DNA of 64,000 bases from Enoplosus armatus. Lineage: Eukaryota; Chordata; Actinopteri; Centrarchiformes; Enoplosidae. The DNA is taken from positions 25,436,010 through 25,500,009 of the forward strand of contig NC_092190.1 in the NCBI RefSeq assembly GCF_043641665.1. The letters are read 5' to 3'. The position numbers and the translations under genes are program-made. The notes below the pieces were generated by a model. That model saw only the letters and a list, made by a program, of their open reading frames with translations. It made no database searches and was not told the origin of the DNA. Of the stretch, positions 22,008 to 33,749 are shown piece after piece; positions within the stretch are counted from its first letter, which is position 1; every line of letters starts with the position of its first letter.

Positions 22008-22161
22008 CAATTTCAATTCAATTCAATTTTATTTATATAATCAAATCACAACAATAGTGATCTGATGACACTTTACAAAGAGAGCAGTTCTAGACCGACT
22101 CTTTATAATGTTATTACAGAGACCAACAGGTCCCACCATGAGAAGCACTATGGAGACAGAG
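22008..22161 (-). mobile_element. L2 LINE 3' end, 5'-truncated
   Basis: The minus strand matches the last 150 bp of the main L2 family: CTCATGGTGGGACCTGTTGG, 'ATAACATTATAAAGAGTCGG', AAAGTGTCATCAGATCAC and a tail of TTGAA-type repeats. Only the 3' UTR end was copied. Confidence 0.85.
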
Positions 22162-22592
22162 GACCAGAGAATTCTTTTTTATCTTGACTGATCATCAAAC
22201 CAAGCAGAAGTGAAAGTGATTATAACTTTAAATGTTTACTGAGTTGTTGTCAGAGCAGACCGACGATTCAAACTCACAACAATAGCTCACTACGTTAACA
22301 CGGTGGTTTCTTTTATACTGGTATGTCATACGTTTACATTTACCCTTCTTCTCCACGTAGGTCCACAGAGACGTTTTTTTTGTGTTTTTTTATTTAGAAT
22401 AAGGCAAATAAATAAATAAAGAATTCAATTGACAATGGTGGAAATTATGTTGCAGCACAGTTGAACACAAACAGTAAAACAAAAAGAAATACCATATTCT
22501 GAAAAAATGAACAGAGAAATGTTATTTGTTTAAAACATAAGAGCAAAAAAGAGAAGCATTTGAGTAAACTGACGAAGAGCACAAAAGAACAA

Positions 22593-22628
<36 letters not shown>

Positions 22629-23119
22629 GTACATATGTATGTATGTATGTGGGTCCACGGAGGTCTTGTCTCTAACTGTGTGTAGGCCAGGCCTCTGTTG
22701 TGGACCAGTTTATACTCTGACAGAGCAGCTTCAATAAGACTGATACTGACACTCAGCTAATTAGCTACGCTAGCTTCCTCCATGTGGGACTCTTCGGCTC
22801 TCTGTTCACTCAGAGCTCAGCTCTGTCAGGATGGCAGTCAACAGGATGAATTATGTGTCTTGACATAAAAGTTTTACACTGAATCTACTGATTACACTGA
22901 AATGAAGTGACTTCTTTATGAAACGCTGCTGTTTTAAATGCCACGTGAGCACGTCTTTGCTTTGAAAACAATGCACGTGGGACTAAAATGCAAAATTCAT
23001 AACTTTAACTGTCTCTGTTGACAACTTTATGCCTTTTGATTGATGCCTTTTTATAATCATGAATGTTAATATAAAGCTTACTCAGCTTTATTTTTTTCTA
23101 ACTATAGTAAAATATGAAA
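22162..23119. other. Non-coding with (AT)n and (GTAT)n tracts
   Basis: An (AT)n run at about 22595-22627 passes into (GTAT)n at 22629-22650. The remainder is AT-rich without a recognised gene or repeat. Confidence 0.6.
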
Positions 23120-23169
23120 TAAATTTACTCTGAGTGTACATTTCATCAAGAACACTCAGAGTAAATTTA
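23120..23169. repeat. Perfect 18-bp hairpin
   Basis: TAAATTTACTCTGAGTGT at 23120-23137 and its exact reverse complement at 23152-23169, with a 14-nt loop. Function unknown. Confidence 0.9.
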
Positions 23170-23931
23170 CTTACTTAAAAGTCTTTTTAAAGTACAAGTA
23201 CAGATGTGTCATTAGGAAAATACTACCTTCTTAGCATCGTAATGGTGATATAAGAAGTAAAGATATACTAGACATATAAGAGTATGTATAGAAACATTTC
23301 ATATCTTAACATCACAATGAATCTCTACATTTTAGAGGCCGTCTCTGTTGGAGGCTCCAGGCCGTTGCAGGCGTGGCCTCGTGGTAAAGTTTGGATTAAA
23401 GCACACAGTCCCAGTAGAAACAGGCGGCATTAAAAGAACTTGATGCCCTCCAACTGGGAATTCCTCGTTCATGGGAGAAAAACTGCAGCCCTGAATCTGT
23501 AATGACCGGAGTAAACATACATGCCATTTATAAAATACTATGTTATCTGTTTCATATAATACCCTACCAGCCTGTTTTTAAAAGCCTGTAACAGTGATGT
23601 GGTCCTGGTCCTGAGCCTGGTGTGACTCATGAGGGTTTTGGCAGTTCTTCAGAAGAGCAGCAGAGAGCAGCTCTGGTTGAGTCATCGAGTCCGAACGAAT
23701 CCTTGTGTGACTGCACTGTTGCAATGCTCTGTAGCCACCAACACCATCCAGACTCTGAGGCTGGTCTACTGATCTCAGACGACCAGAGACTCTGAAACGG
23801 ACTTCACAAACCATGCTAATAATGAGTGTTACAGTCTTACATCTTCTCATAAATCATTGCATGATATGAAATATTGAGGTGAGTGATGTCTGTCAATGCT
23901 GCACAGAAATGTAGACATCATTTGAACAGGC
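23170..23931. other. Non-coding, nothing recognised
   Basis: Includes a minus-strand 90-codon open frame (23578-23850) with no recognisable domain and no splice or codon support. Confidence 0.45.
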
Positions 23932-23994
23932 CAATTGAATTCAGTTATTTATACAGCACAAATCACAACAAAAGTCATGTCATGACACTTTACC
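23932..23994 (-). mobile_element. L2 LINE tail fragment
   Basis: About 63 bp; the minus strand reads AAAGTGTCATGACATGAC, TTGTTGTGATTTG and a short tail with TTGAAT. It matches the extreme 3' end of the main L2 family. Confidence 0.75.
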
Positions 23995-25824
23995 AGAGTT
24001 TAGGTCTTTATTAAAACAAAAATGACAACAATCACGGAACATTAACGTGTTTTACATGTTATTACATCTTAACTAGTTACTGATACATTCATTTGTTTCA
24101 CTTCTGAAAATCACTGTTTGTTTTAGTTTTAGCATATTTTACGTTTACCTCCCGACAGCCACTGATTTCAGTTCATTTCACCATGTTGAATCAGTTAGCT
24201 TAGTTCAACTAACTTCTTAGCTGTTTTTGAATTAGCAGTAGCTTTGTCCTTAAATTACATTACCTTTGTGGCTTGTTAGTTAATTGATTTGTATTTCAGT
24301 CCTGTTAGTATTATTTTAGCTTCTTGCTTCTAGCGGATGTGACTTCATTAGTAGCTTAATCTCACTAATGTTAGGCTAGCTAGTTAGCTTTATGTCATGT
24401 TAGTAAATATGTATGTAGCTAATCATGTTTTCTCGTCTTGTTGGACAGAAATGAGCACCTTAATGGGGGAAAACTTTAAAATCATCATTAATTGTAATTA
24501 CAATAAAATGATAGCTGTTGTATCTAAATGGCATGAAAAATTGCACAAATACAAACCGGTGCTAAAATAGCTGCAAAACCACTTCTGTTGGTGGTTCAAT
24601 AGTCATACGATAATAACTACAGGGAAACAATACGTCCTACACTGTTTACATCTCTTTTACATACCAAGACAAATATGTGAATGTAGGGTTAGCAGCGAGG
24701 CTAACTGCTAATCCTTGAACACTTCTGAGTGTTCAGGGCGTTATTCTGTTTTTCCCATCCTGCCAACATATAGAATGAGTCATCATCAGCCCTGCTAATA
24801 TTGTGTTAGCTTCATGTCAAATGTATAGTATATTATCAGGGTGTGATGATGATCTATATATTACCTCACAAAGATATTTCTACTTTACATTAAACATTAA
24901 ATATTTCATCCCTGAAGCACGTCTCTGAACAAACTGATAAAGTTGTGTTGTATGACGTCTGTAGTGACACACATGCAGACAGTCACAGGCCTGTAAGCAC
25001 ACACACACACACTGACAGGCTGGAGGTGAAGTGTCTGGCTCTGTCAGCAGACTATTAGCATTAGTGTAGCTACCTGCAGGCTCTGGGCTTTCTGCCAACT
25101 TCACTTCGTTCACTTCGCTCTTCAGCTCGTAAAACTGTCAAGACGTTTGTACACACACTCACCTTTAACACCATTTAACTCACATCATTTCCCCTCTTTA
25201 ACACACACACACATACAGCGCTGTGTGTCAGTGTGTGAGGGAGAAAACCACAAAGCTGCATTTCAGCCATTTATTCAAACAGCAATTCATGATCAGAGCA
25301 AAGGGTGCAGGTTTGGTTTCATAATTCATTTATTTTGGTTCTCCAACCAAAAGGAGAAAAAGAACAGAATGAAACTATGTGAAGATTATTGTTAGCTGTT
25401 GTTGAGCTATAGCCGTAGCTTCTGTAATGTTAAACATAACATGTAATGGTATGTTAGCTGGTTGTCGGTAGTTGAGTCCTGCTAACCTGCTAAGTTTTTA
25501 CGTTTTTATTTTAACTAAAGGCATAATGCAGGATATTCCTAAAGAACAATGTTTAGATTCAAACAAAAATAATATATATAATAATCCGTCTCAGTCTTCT
25601 GACCCATTGGAAGTGTGTCGGTGTCTGTATGTGCAGAGATGCTCTGCCTGGACTTTATTACTCTGCTTTGTTTTCAGGGCGTCAACCCTTTGGGCGGTGG
25701 TGTGTAGCCTGCAGCCAATAACAGTGCAGGGTGTGAGGCGGGACAACCGGGTGACAACCGGGGTGACAACGCTGTCTCTCTCTCTGCTGTCTGTCTGTGT
25801 CATGGAGGTATGAATACAGTGACC
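23995..25824. other. Non-coding, AT-rich
   Basis: Short (AC)n tracts near 25000 and 25205. Many GCTA-type words. Open frames at 24880-25113, 25147-25395 and 25472-25813 have no recognised motif. Confidence 0.5.
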
Positions 25825-25985
25825 AGATGTCCCGGTTTGTCTGGGATTGTCCCGGTTTGTTTCAAGCTGGGTGTCCCAAGTCCCAACAGATATCTGTAAA
25901 ACACTAAAATGTCCCGGTTTTCACTACAATTCAATACAATATTTCTAATATTATACTTGCTTTCTGCGTCTGAATTCAACACTGA
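25825..25985. repeat. TGTCCCGGTTT-containing dispersed repeat
   Basis: 'GTGACCAGATGTCCCGGTTT' followed by two more TGTCCCGGTTT matches within 100 bp. I recognise this motif cluster from the ends of DNA-transposon repeats in fish (probably hAT group), but cannot see coding sequence or the other end. Confidence 0.4.
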
Positions 25986-27030
25986 CCTATTTGTATACTA
26001 AGACTCAAGCAGATAACACAATGTGAAATGATTCTTTATAATAAAGGTATTAGTCCTATCTCCACACAGGAAGGTCTGGCTCAATCCATCATGATTCTGG
26101 GAAAACGCTCTGGCTTGTTTGTTTTTCTTTAAACCATCACAATCGTCTCGGGTGGCGCTGAGCTCAGCATGCAGCGAAGGTAACACGCAGACAGGAAGGG
26201 GAGGAGAATGAGACTGAAACAGTCGACCAATGGCACACTGATCCCAACAGGCTACATCCTATGAGTCAGACTATACTACCATTGAAGAGTAAAGAATAAT
26301 ATTAAGGATAAGAACAGTATAAATAAGAAAAATATTAAGCAAAGAATACTGGTCTGAAGTACTGCAGTGTATACATGTATATAAATACAATCATTCTGGT
26401 TCAGAGTGTAAACAGTCACCTTCCTGTCTGAATCCTTCTGTGTTTGTGTTGAACAGATATTAAGATGAGTCACTTTCCTCTAACAAACCAATCAGCTGAG
26501 TCATTCAGCTAATTTCCATCCTGTTTTAGTCCCAAGCCTGAGACCCAGCAGAAAACCCTCCATCAGAGCGTCGCCTTCTGCCGCCATCAGCACATCTGAG
26601 ACACTGAATCAGCAAATCAAGACAGTGAAACATGTTGGACAGAAATAATACGATTCAGCTTTTAACAGAAACATCACTGGCTCAGATATTCAGATGGAAA
26701 ATGTGAAACTGTATAAACTCAGTGGTGAATAATGTGATTGTTTAAATATGAATGGTGTTTCAATGAGTCACAACTTCAACATACAGATTCACCTCAGCAG
26801 AAGTTTTACTGGAGCACAATACAGACACTTCGGGGTAGAGCTGAAATAAACCACTGCTTGGTAAATGATTTATGACACCATCAAATATTCATTTGTTGAA
26901 AGAAGTGTGAAGTAAAAGTATACTTTTAATTGTGAGTAGGAGTATCAGCAGGTATGACGCAAAGTCCAGTTAAAAAGGGCCAATTTAAAGCGAGAACAAC
27001 ACCGTCATTACTGCTGAGATCACTTTGATT
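25986..27030. other. Non-coding, nothing firm
   Basis: The part 26040-26200 has the look of an old repeat (short minus-strand frame 25998-26186) but I cannot name it. The rest is AT-rich. Confidence 0.4.
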
Positions 27031-27345
27031 TTAACAGTAAATTGACACTGTTGGGTGTGCCCTGGGCCTGGCAGACTGCGACAGTTCAAAATGCCCAGGC
27101 TGGATTCAGGGGCACAGGGTTAGGGTCTACCTGCAGCAACTGAGCTGCCCATGGTAGAGGATACACCAATGTTGACTTTCAGTGAGGATGTGGTGATCAT
27201 CACATCTATGGAGGATATAGAGAGGTCCTTATTCTATGTCTTTACTCCTGAGCAAGACACCTCAAACCATCAAGAGGAGGATGAACCAACCTCACCGTCC
27301 GGATCCTCTGTAGAGGTCAGCACAAGACCAGTTAACTTCAGTGAC

Positions 27346-27717
27346 CTAATACTTCTGTCCTTGCCTCCTCCTTGTCCACCTCCGCCCCTCCTCATACCAA
27401 TTGTGTTTCAGACTTTTGAAAAGTGCTTCGTCAGCAGACTGCAGGGCATGCGTGGAGTGAGATAGATCACATGAACATTTATGGCTTGTATGTATCCAAA
27501 TTGTAGACATGGCTACTGTGGCAATCCAATGGGAGGACATGGGGCCTTGGGTCATCTCTGACAGCTGCTCTGTAAACATCTGACCCCACTCCAGGAACAG
27601 GTCTCTGTTTATCAAGTCATTGTCCCAACGGACCCTAACGACAACCATAAAGCCACTCGTCCCGTAGTCGCTTCCTCTTAAAGATGACCATTGTGCGACT
27701 GAATGTTCCCGCAGCAT
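27346..27717 (-). pseudogene. Possible pogo/Tigger-like DDE transposase relic
   Basis: A 123-codon minus-strand frame whose C-terminal part, HSTHALQSADEALFKSLKHN, followed by a basic WYEEGRRWTRRRQGQ stretch, resembles the pogo/Tigger DDE_1 segment HTTHxLQPLDVxxFxxLK that precedes a KW-type helix. Upstream LINRDLFLEWGQMF resembles the 'LFLEW' helix that lies before the DxH motif in the same domain. The middle catalytic aspartate segment is not conserved and no start or DNA-binding region is seen. Overlapping plus-strand frame 27151-27465 is taken as a shadow. If right, this is an old dead Tc1/mariner-superfamily copy. Confidence is moderate because only two short blocks match. Confidence 0.45.
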
Positions 27718-28436
27718 TGTAGTGGCCTCTCCTTTCTCCCCAGGAGTTGCCTACAGAGGGCTAACCCACTTCCCCAACCACACGCGTGGGGCAAAACTGG
27801 TCTTACAGGCCAGACTCATCTTTGATTTCAAGTTCCTCCAGCAGGTTAAGCTAAAATGAGCCAGAACCTAAAATGAGGTATTCTGCTCTCTGTCTTTATT
27901 CTGAGACTCCACTAGAGCAGCTTTGCATGAGCCACAGATCTAATAAGTCCTTCTTCATTTTATTGTGGCCCTTCATGCGGCCCCTCAGTTCACCCTGTCT
28001 GACACAAGCCGTCTGAGCTCCTGTCTCTTCAAGGCCCGCCTCCCTAAAAGCCCACTTTCTTCTGATTGGCCGGCTCCCTGCAGCCCACGAGGACCAGGGA
28101 GACGCCTCTGAGCCCTGAGCACAGCGCACCGCTTCATACTGAGCCGCTGTGGTCAACTGCAGGACAGCAACAGTAACTTAGCTTGGAACATAGAGACATG
28201 GGGACTGAATGTGATGAACTTCCTGTTTATCAGACCACAAATGAGACAGAGGTTGGAAAAAACGATAGATGCTGCTGGAGCTGAGTGTTTCTGGGGACTG
28301 GGCCTCACTGATTACTGTACAAAAACACAACTTTATTCACTGATTTATGTGAAACTCCATCATTTGATGGAGATAATGTTTTCTGGTTTTCCCTCTGATG
28401 TCCTCTGGCTGCTCTGCCTCAACTCTCTGTGATTTA
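27718..28436. other. Unassigned, possibly same DNA-transposon relic
   Basis: May continue the transposon relic on the minus strand for some 150 bp, without motifs I can point to. The frame 27896-28156 (minus) is not recognised. Confidence 0.3.
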
Positions 28437-28830
28437 CAGAAAGCTCTTTATAATGTTATTACAGAGACCAACAGGTCCCACCACCACCACTCTAGGTGGG
28501 CGGTCATCTGCTTTGACCAGTTGGGTTTGAGAGAGAGAGAGGGAGAGAGAGAGAGACATAGAGAGGGAGGGATAGACAGATAGACAGACAGAAAGAGACA
28601 GAGAGAGAGATAGACTTGGAGACACAGACGGACAGACAGAAACACAGACAGGCAGAGATGTATGGCAGCACTAGCGGTAGCCATAGCAGCTATAATTATA
28701 ATAATAATGAAAATATGACTGATCATAGTAGTTACAGCTGTAATAGTGACTGAGATATGATTAATAATAGCAATAACAGCTTTAATAGTAACAGAACTAC
28801 GACTAAACATAATAACTGTAGTGATGAGAG

Positions 28831-29953
28831 TCAAGCAGGCCCATGGCAGCAGCAGCCAGGCGTACCAGGACCACAATCCACAGGAACCTGCGACACGACA
28901 AAGCACAAAGAAACTCCAGGAAGATATAAAGTTAGTAACATGCATTGGAGGGACATGAATGTGTAAAGATGGAGAGGGAGAGGAGGAAAGCTCAGTGCAT
29001 CACGGGAAGTGCCCCAGCAGTCTGGGCCTATAGCAGCATAACTAGGGGCTGGTCCAGGCAGGCCTGAGCCAGCCCTAACTATAAGCGTTATCAAAAAGCA
29101 AAGTTTTAAGCCTACTCTTAAAAGTAGAGAGTGTGTCTGCCTCCCAGACCCAAACTGGGAGCCGATTCCACAGGAGAGGAGCTTGATAGCTGAAGGCTCT
29201 GGCTCCTGTTCGGCTTTTGGAGACTCAAGGAACCACAAGCAACCCTGCATTCTGGGAGCGCAGTGTTCTAGTGGGGTAATAGGGTACTATGAGCTCTTTA
29301 AGATATGATGGTGCCTGACCAGTAAGAGCTTTGTTGGTCAGGAGAAGGATTTTAAACTCTATTCTAGATTTTACAGGGAGCCAGTGCAGCGAAGCTAATA
29401 CAGGAGAAATATGATCTCCTTTCCTGGTTCCTGTCAGTACACGTGCCGCAGCATTCTGGATCAGCTGGAGAGTCTTCAGGGACTTATTGGGACAGCCTGA
29501 TAATAAGGAATTGCAATAATCCACCCTAGACATGACAAATGCATGGACTAATTTTTCTGCATCTGTTTGAGACAGGATCTTCCTGATGTTTCAATGTTAC
29601 GGAGGTGAAAGAAGGCAGCCCTTGAAGTTTGTTTTACGTGAGAGTTAAAGGACATGTCCTGATCAAAGACAACTCCGAGATTCCTCACGGTGGCGCTGGA
29701 GACCAGGGCAATGCCATCTAGGGTAACAATATCCTCAGATTCTGTGTTTCTGAGGTGTTCAGGGCCAAGAACAATAACTTCTGTCCGAGTTCAACATCAG
29801 ATGATTGCAGGTCATCAAGGTCTTTATGTCCTTAAGGCATGCTTGGAGCTTGGCTAACTGATGAGGTTCTTCTGGCTTGATCGATAAATATAGCTGGGTA
29901 TCATCCGCATAGCAATGAAAATGTATGGAGGTCTTGCTAAATGACAAGGTCAT
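28831..29953 (-). pseudogene. LINE ORF2 RT end and C-terminus, frameshifted
   Basis: Frame 29759-29953 has [14 protein letters not shown] (box C) and is cut by the same short loss after LNSDRS seen in copy 2. Frame 29225-29533 covers [15 protein letters not shown] to the LASLHWLP and YPTRTLRSQNAG parts. Frame 28831-29250 is an alternative reading that includes UTR. Copies 2 and 3 share the [11 protein letters not shown] frameshift, so they may descend from one defective source copy. Confidence 0.8.
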
Positions 29954-30989
29954 TTGTAACTTTCACCAGTGCTGTCTCTGTGCTATGATGAGCTCTGAAA
30001 CCTGACTGAAAGTCCTCAAGCAACTTATTGTCATGTAGAAAATCACACAGCTGGTTGGCGACTGCTTTCTCAAGAATCTTGGAGAGAAAGGGAAGGTGAG
30101 ATATAGGTCTATAGTTGGCTAAAACCTCTGGATCAAGAGTGGGCTTTTTAAGAAGAGGTTTAATTACAGCTACTTTAAAGGACTGTGGTACGTAGCCTGT
30201 TAATAAAGACAGATTGATCATGTCTAGTAAAGACGTGCTGACTAAAGGTAAAACCTCTTTAAGCAGCCAGGTTGGGATGGGGTCCAAGAGACAAGTTGAT
30301 GGCTTAGATGAAGCTGTTTCTGAGATTCCTGAGTTTGAAGGTAAGATACCACCTGAAGACAGGAGGTGATCAATTCTGTCTCTAATAGTTAGAATTTTAT
30401 CATTAAAGAAGCTCATGAAGTCATTACTGATGAGGGTTATAGGAATACATGGCTCCATAGAGCTGTGACTCTCTGTCAGCCTGGCTACAGTGCTGAAGAG
30501 AAACCTGGGGTTGTTCTTGTTCTCTTCTATTAATGATGAGTAATAGGCTGCTCTGGCTTTACAGAGGGCCTTTCTATAAGTTCTAAGACTATCTTGCCAA
30601 ATTAAACGTGATTCCTCCAGTTTGGTGGAGCGCCATTTCCTTTCAAGTTTCTGCACTGTTTGCTTTAATTTGCGGGTTTGGGTGTTATACCATGGAGCTG
30701 ACTTTCTTTGTTTTATTATCTTCTTTTTAAGAGGGGCAATAGAGTCAAGTGTCAATCGCATTGAGCCTGCAGCACTGTCAACAAGATCCTCCATTTGGGA
30801 GGGACGAAGGTTAGCATAGGAGTCCTCAGTTTTATTGAGACATGGCATTGAATTAAATGCAGATGGAATCACTTCCTTAAATTTAGCTACAGCACTATCA
30901 GATAGATATCTGGTGTAAACCTTTTTGCCTAATGCCGTGTAGTCCAATAATAGGAATTCAAAAGTTACTAAATAATGGTCCGATAACAA
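29937..30989 (-). pseudogene. LINE ORF2: endonuclease end, linker, RT N-terminus
   Basis: A 350-codon frame starting in LLSDHYLVTFEF-type sequence (SDH, catalytic histidine). It passes through the linker (KKKIIKQRKSAPWYN, KLERKWRSTKLEES, ENKNNPRFLFSTVARLTES) into the RT ([43 protein letters not shown]). It stops at a deletion that fuses NDL to the segment just before box C, removing boxes A and B. The internal stretch expected around PDVYLDCFSPID is also missing after SETA. Longest frame of the copy, but no active polymerase. Confidence 0.87.
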
Positions 30990-31036
30990 AGGATTCTGTA
31001 GAAAGACAATTAGATGTTCAATTTCAAGTCCATATG

Positions 31037-31729
31037 TCAGAACCAGGTCGAGGGTGTGATTAAAACAGTGAGTGGGTTTCTGTACCCTCTGACAGAAGCC
31101 AAGATCAAATCCAATAAAGAGATAAATGCAGTGCCAAGGCTATCCTTATCAACATCCACATGAATATTAAAATCACCTACAATAATGACTTTGTCTGTTT
31201 CAAGGACTAAACCTGATAAAAACTCTGAGAATTCAGATAAGAATTCAGAGTATGGACCTGGAGCGCGATAGACGATAACGACTAAGACTGGCTTCAGTGT
31301 TTTCCAGGTTGGGAGTGAGAGACTCAAAACGAGGCTTTCAAATTAGTTATAATCCAGTTTAGGTCTAAACTTCATCAACAGGCTTGAGTCAAAAATGGCT
31401 GCAACTCCACCTCCTCGGCCGGTGCCTCGAGGGATGTGAGTATTAGTGTGACTGGGCGGAGTGCATTCATTCAGGCTGACATATTCGTCATGACACAGCC
31501 AGGTTTCTGTCAGACACAGTAGATCAATATGATTATCTGATATTAACTTGTTTACTAATACAGCTTTAGATGACAGAGATCTGATGTTTAACAGTCCACA
31601 CTTAATTTTCCTATTGTTTTGGCCCATAGCAGTGGTGGTCTTAATTTGTATTAAGTTTTTATTAATGACTCCTCTCCTGTTCATTTTTGATTGAATTAAT
31701 TTAAGTGGTCGGGGGGCAGACACAGTCAT
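31037..31729 (-). pseudogene. LINE ORF2 N-terminus and endonuclease
   Basis: Frame 31343-31729 begins at the presumed ORF2 ATG ([13 protein letters not shown]), then [21 protein letters not shown] (catalytic glutamate) and [14 protein letters not shown]. After a frameshift, 31037-31327 has a [16 protein letters not shown] segment and IIVGDFNIHVDVDKD (GDFN motif). The remaining endonuclease end is in the next frame. This is the cleanest ORF2 start in the window. Confidence 0.85.
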
Positions 31730-31739
31730 TATGGGGTTC

Positions 31740-32655
31740 TGGATTATAGGTCCTCTTTACGGTCTTTATGTGAAGAGCCTGTCAAACTATTTTGCTTTGT
31801 TGGTAAGATGACACAATTGCTTTATCACCCTTGTTACTGATGAGTGAAATTTGCTACGTCATGCTCACTTACCATATGATTTATTTTCATATAACACTCT
31901 GCCCCGCCCACCTGAGCAACCTCAGACCAATCAAAACCATTGTTACATGTCAGCTAGTGTTGTAGCAACAATGCAAGATCCGTTTTTGTGATTGGCTGTA
32001 CAATTTTAAAGGGCGATGACGCTCCAACCTTATCTGGCCCATTTTAGCTGACTCCACCCTAAATATTGATGTCAAAATGAAATTTTAAACTATAATGATA
32101 CTGCAGCTGTTTCAAAAGAGGATTAAACAGTTGTTGGACTTTTTTGGTGGAGGGTGTTTAAGCTTTGAGCCTCTTAGTGGGTGTTTCCATGACATCAGTT
32201 GATTGACATCTGAGTGGCGGTGTTGATAGGAGATGAGCTGTCAACTGACTGGGAAACACATTGTCCACATAGAGTTAGAGATCACCCATCAGCTATACAT
32301 AAGGTGTGCTGTTGGTTCTGATGTCTGTGTTAAATGTTGATGTTAGTAATATATACCTGTCCCAAGATCCAGGACAGAGTGCCATGGAAACAAAAATGTG
32401 CAAAACTCTGATGTGGTCCTATACTATCTGTCTGAGAGGTGAGTACCAGCACCGGGGAAACCTCAGAGTGGCTGATAAGGAGGTCACACTGCAGTTGTTG
32501 TCATTAAAAACAGCAGCTTCCTGCTCTGATAAAACACAACGCTTACATTCAGAGACGGGAAAAGACTGTATAGTGTTGTCCCTTACTTGACTTCTGGAAA
32601 TGAAAGGCAGCAGCCATGTTTGTAGTCCGAGTCTCTGAGTGCAGCAGTAATCACA
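31740..32655. other. Non-coding, nothing recognised
   Basis: Contains CCAAT-like words around 31930-32000 and no supported frame; may include an old non-autonomous repeat. Confidence 0.4.
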
Positions 32656-32659
32656 GAAA

Positions 32660-32667
32660 ATGTTCTC

Positions 32668-32706
<39 letters not shown>

Positions 32707-32810
32707 GTCTCTCGCTGTCTCTCTCCGTCTGTCTCTCTCTCTGTCTCTCTGCTCTGTCTCTCTCTCTCTCTTTGTCTCTCTCTGTCTCTCTCTCTCTCTC
32801 TTTGTCTCTG

Positions 32811-32853
<43 letters not shown>

Positions 32854-33155
32854 GTCTCTCTTTGTCTCTCTCTGTCTCTCTTCTCTGTCTCTCTCTCTCT
32901 GTCTCTCTCTCTCTCTCTGTCTGTCTCTCTCTGTCTCTCTCTCTCTCTTTGTCTCTGTCTCTCTCTCTGTCTCTCTTTGTCTCTCTCTGCCTCTCTGTCT
33001 CTCTCTGTCTCTCTTCTCTGTCTCTCTCTCTGTCTCTCTTTGTCTCTCTCTGCCTCTCTGTCTCTCTCTGTCTCTCTCTGTCTCTGTCTGTCTCTCTCTC
33101 TGTCTTGCTCTCTCTCTGTCTCTCTCGGTCTCTCTCTGTCTCCTTCTCTCTGTCA
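32660..33155 (+). repeat. CTGT/CTCT simple-repeat tract, about 500 bp
   Basis: Begins as (CTGT)n and continues as irregular CTCTGT and CTCT repeats. Frames on both strands are open through it and encode only serine/leucine/valine or arginine/glutamate repeats; they are not genes. Confidence 0.95.
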
Positions 33156-33708
33156 GGAGAGAAAGTCCGAGTCCAAACAGTCAGGAGACAAAATAAAATA
33201 AAATAGTCCACATCCAGCAGCTTTGATGTGTTTTATTTAGTGCACTTTCTCACCACTTCACATGAAGGCAGCCGTTGGGACACCCTGTGGCATTTTGTAA
33301 TGAGGCAACACTCAGATAAACTTCCTCATTTAACAAACCTCACCTGTGAGAAGCTGCTGACCGGTTTGGTTTGTGAAAGACTTGGAGTTGTGAAACACTT
33401 CCTGTCGTTTTTCTCCTGAACTGAAGTGATGATGCTGAAGGTAAAAACTGCTTCAAACAGGTGAAGTCAATAAAGAGAACAAACGCTGTGTGTTGACAGA
33501 GCGGCGACTGCAGGCAGCAGACAGATGGTCGAGTCAAACCTTTAATTCGATGTCTTCAAAGGTTGCGTGAGCGGCGGCGATGGCACCATATGTGACGGAG
33601 CTGAAGTGCAGCCTGCACATCCTGGATCAGGCCAAAGAGCGCTGCTGCTACACGTCTGCACCACCTGCTGCTGCCATGTCACTATGTTTAAACAGCTTCA
33701 CAGGCCTC

Positions 33709-33749
<41 letters not shown>

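Larger units (their letters stand above)
28437..31735 (-). mobile_element. L2/CR1-group LINE, copy 3 (both ends missing)
   Basis: Minus-strand copy of the main family. The 5' boundary is near 31735, just upstream of the ORF2 start, so ORF1 is absent. The 3' boundary is at 28437, at 'CTGTAATAACATTATAAAGAG', so the last 100 bp or so and the tail are missing, which is unusual for a LINE. RT boxes A and B are deleted near 29938 and a UTR segment near 28490 is lost. Reading is broken in several places. The 3' UTR CTCT/CTGT tract lies at about 28528-28660. Confidence 0.92.

Noticed and set aside
32616..33211. Frames of 178-196 codons on both strands
   Set aside because: Translations of the CTCTGT simple repeat (Ser/Leu/Val on one strand, Arg/Glu on the other).
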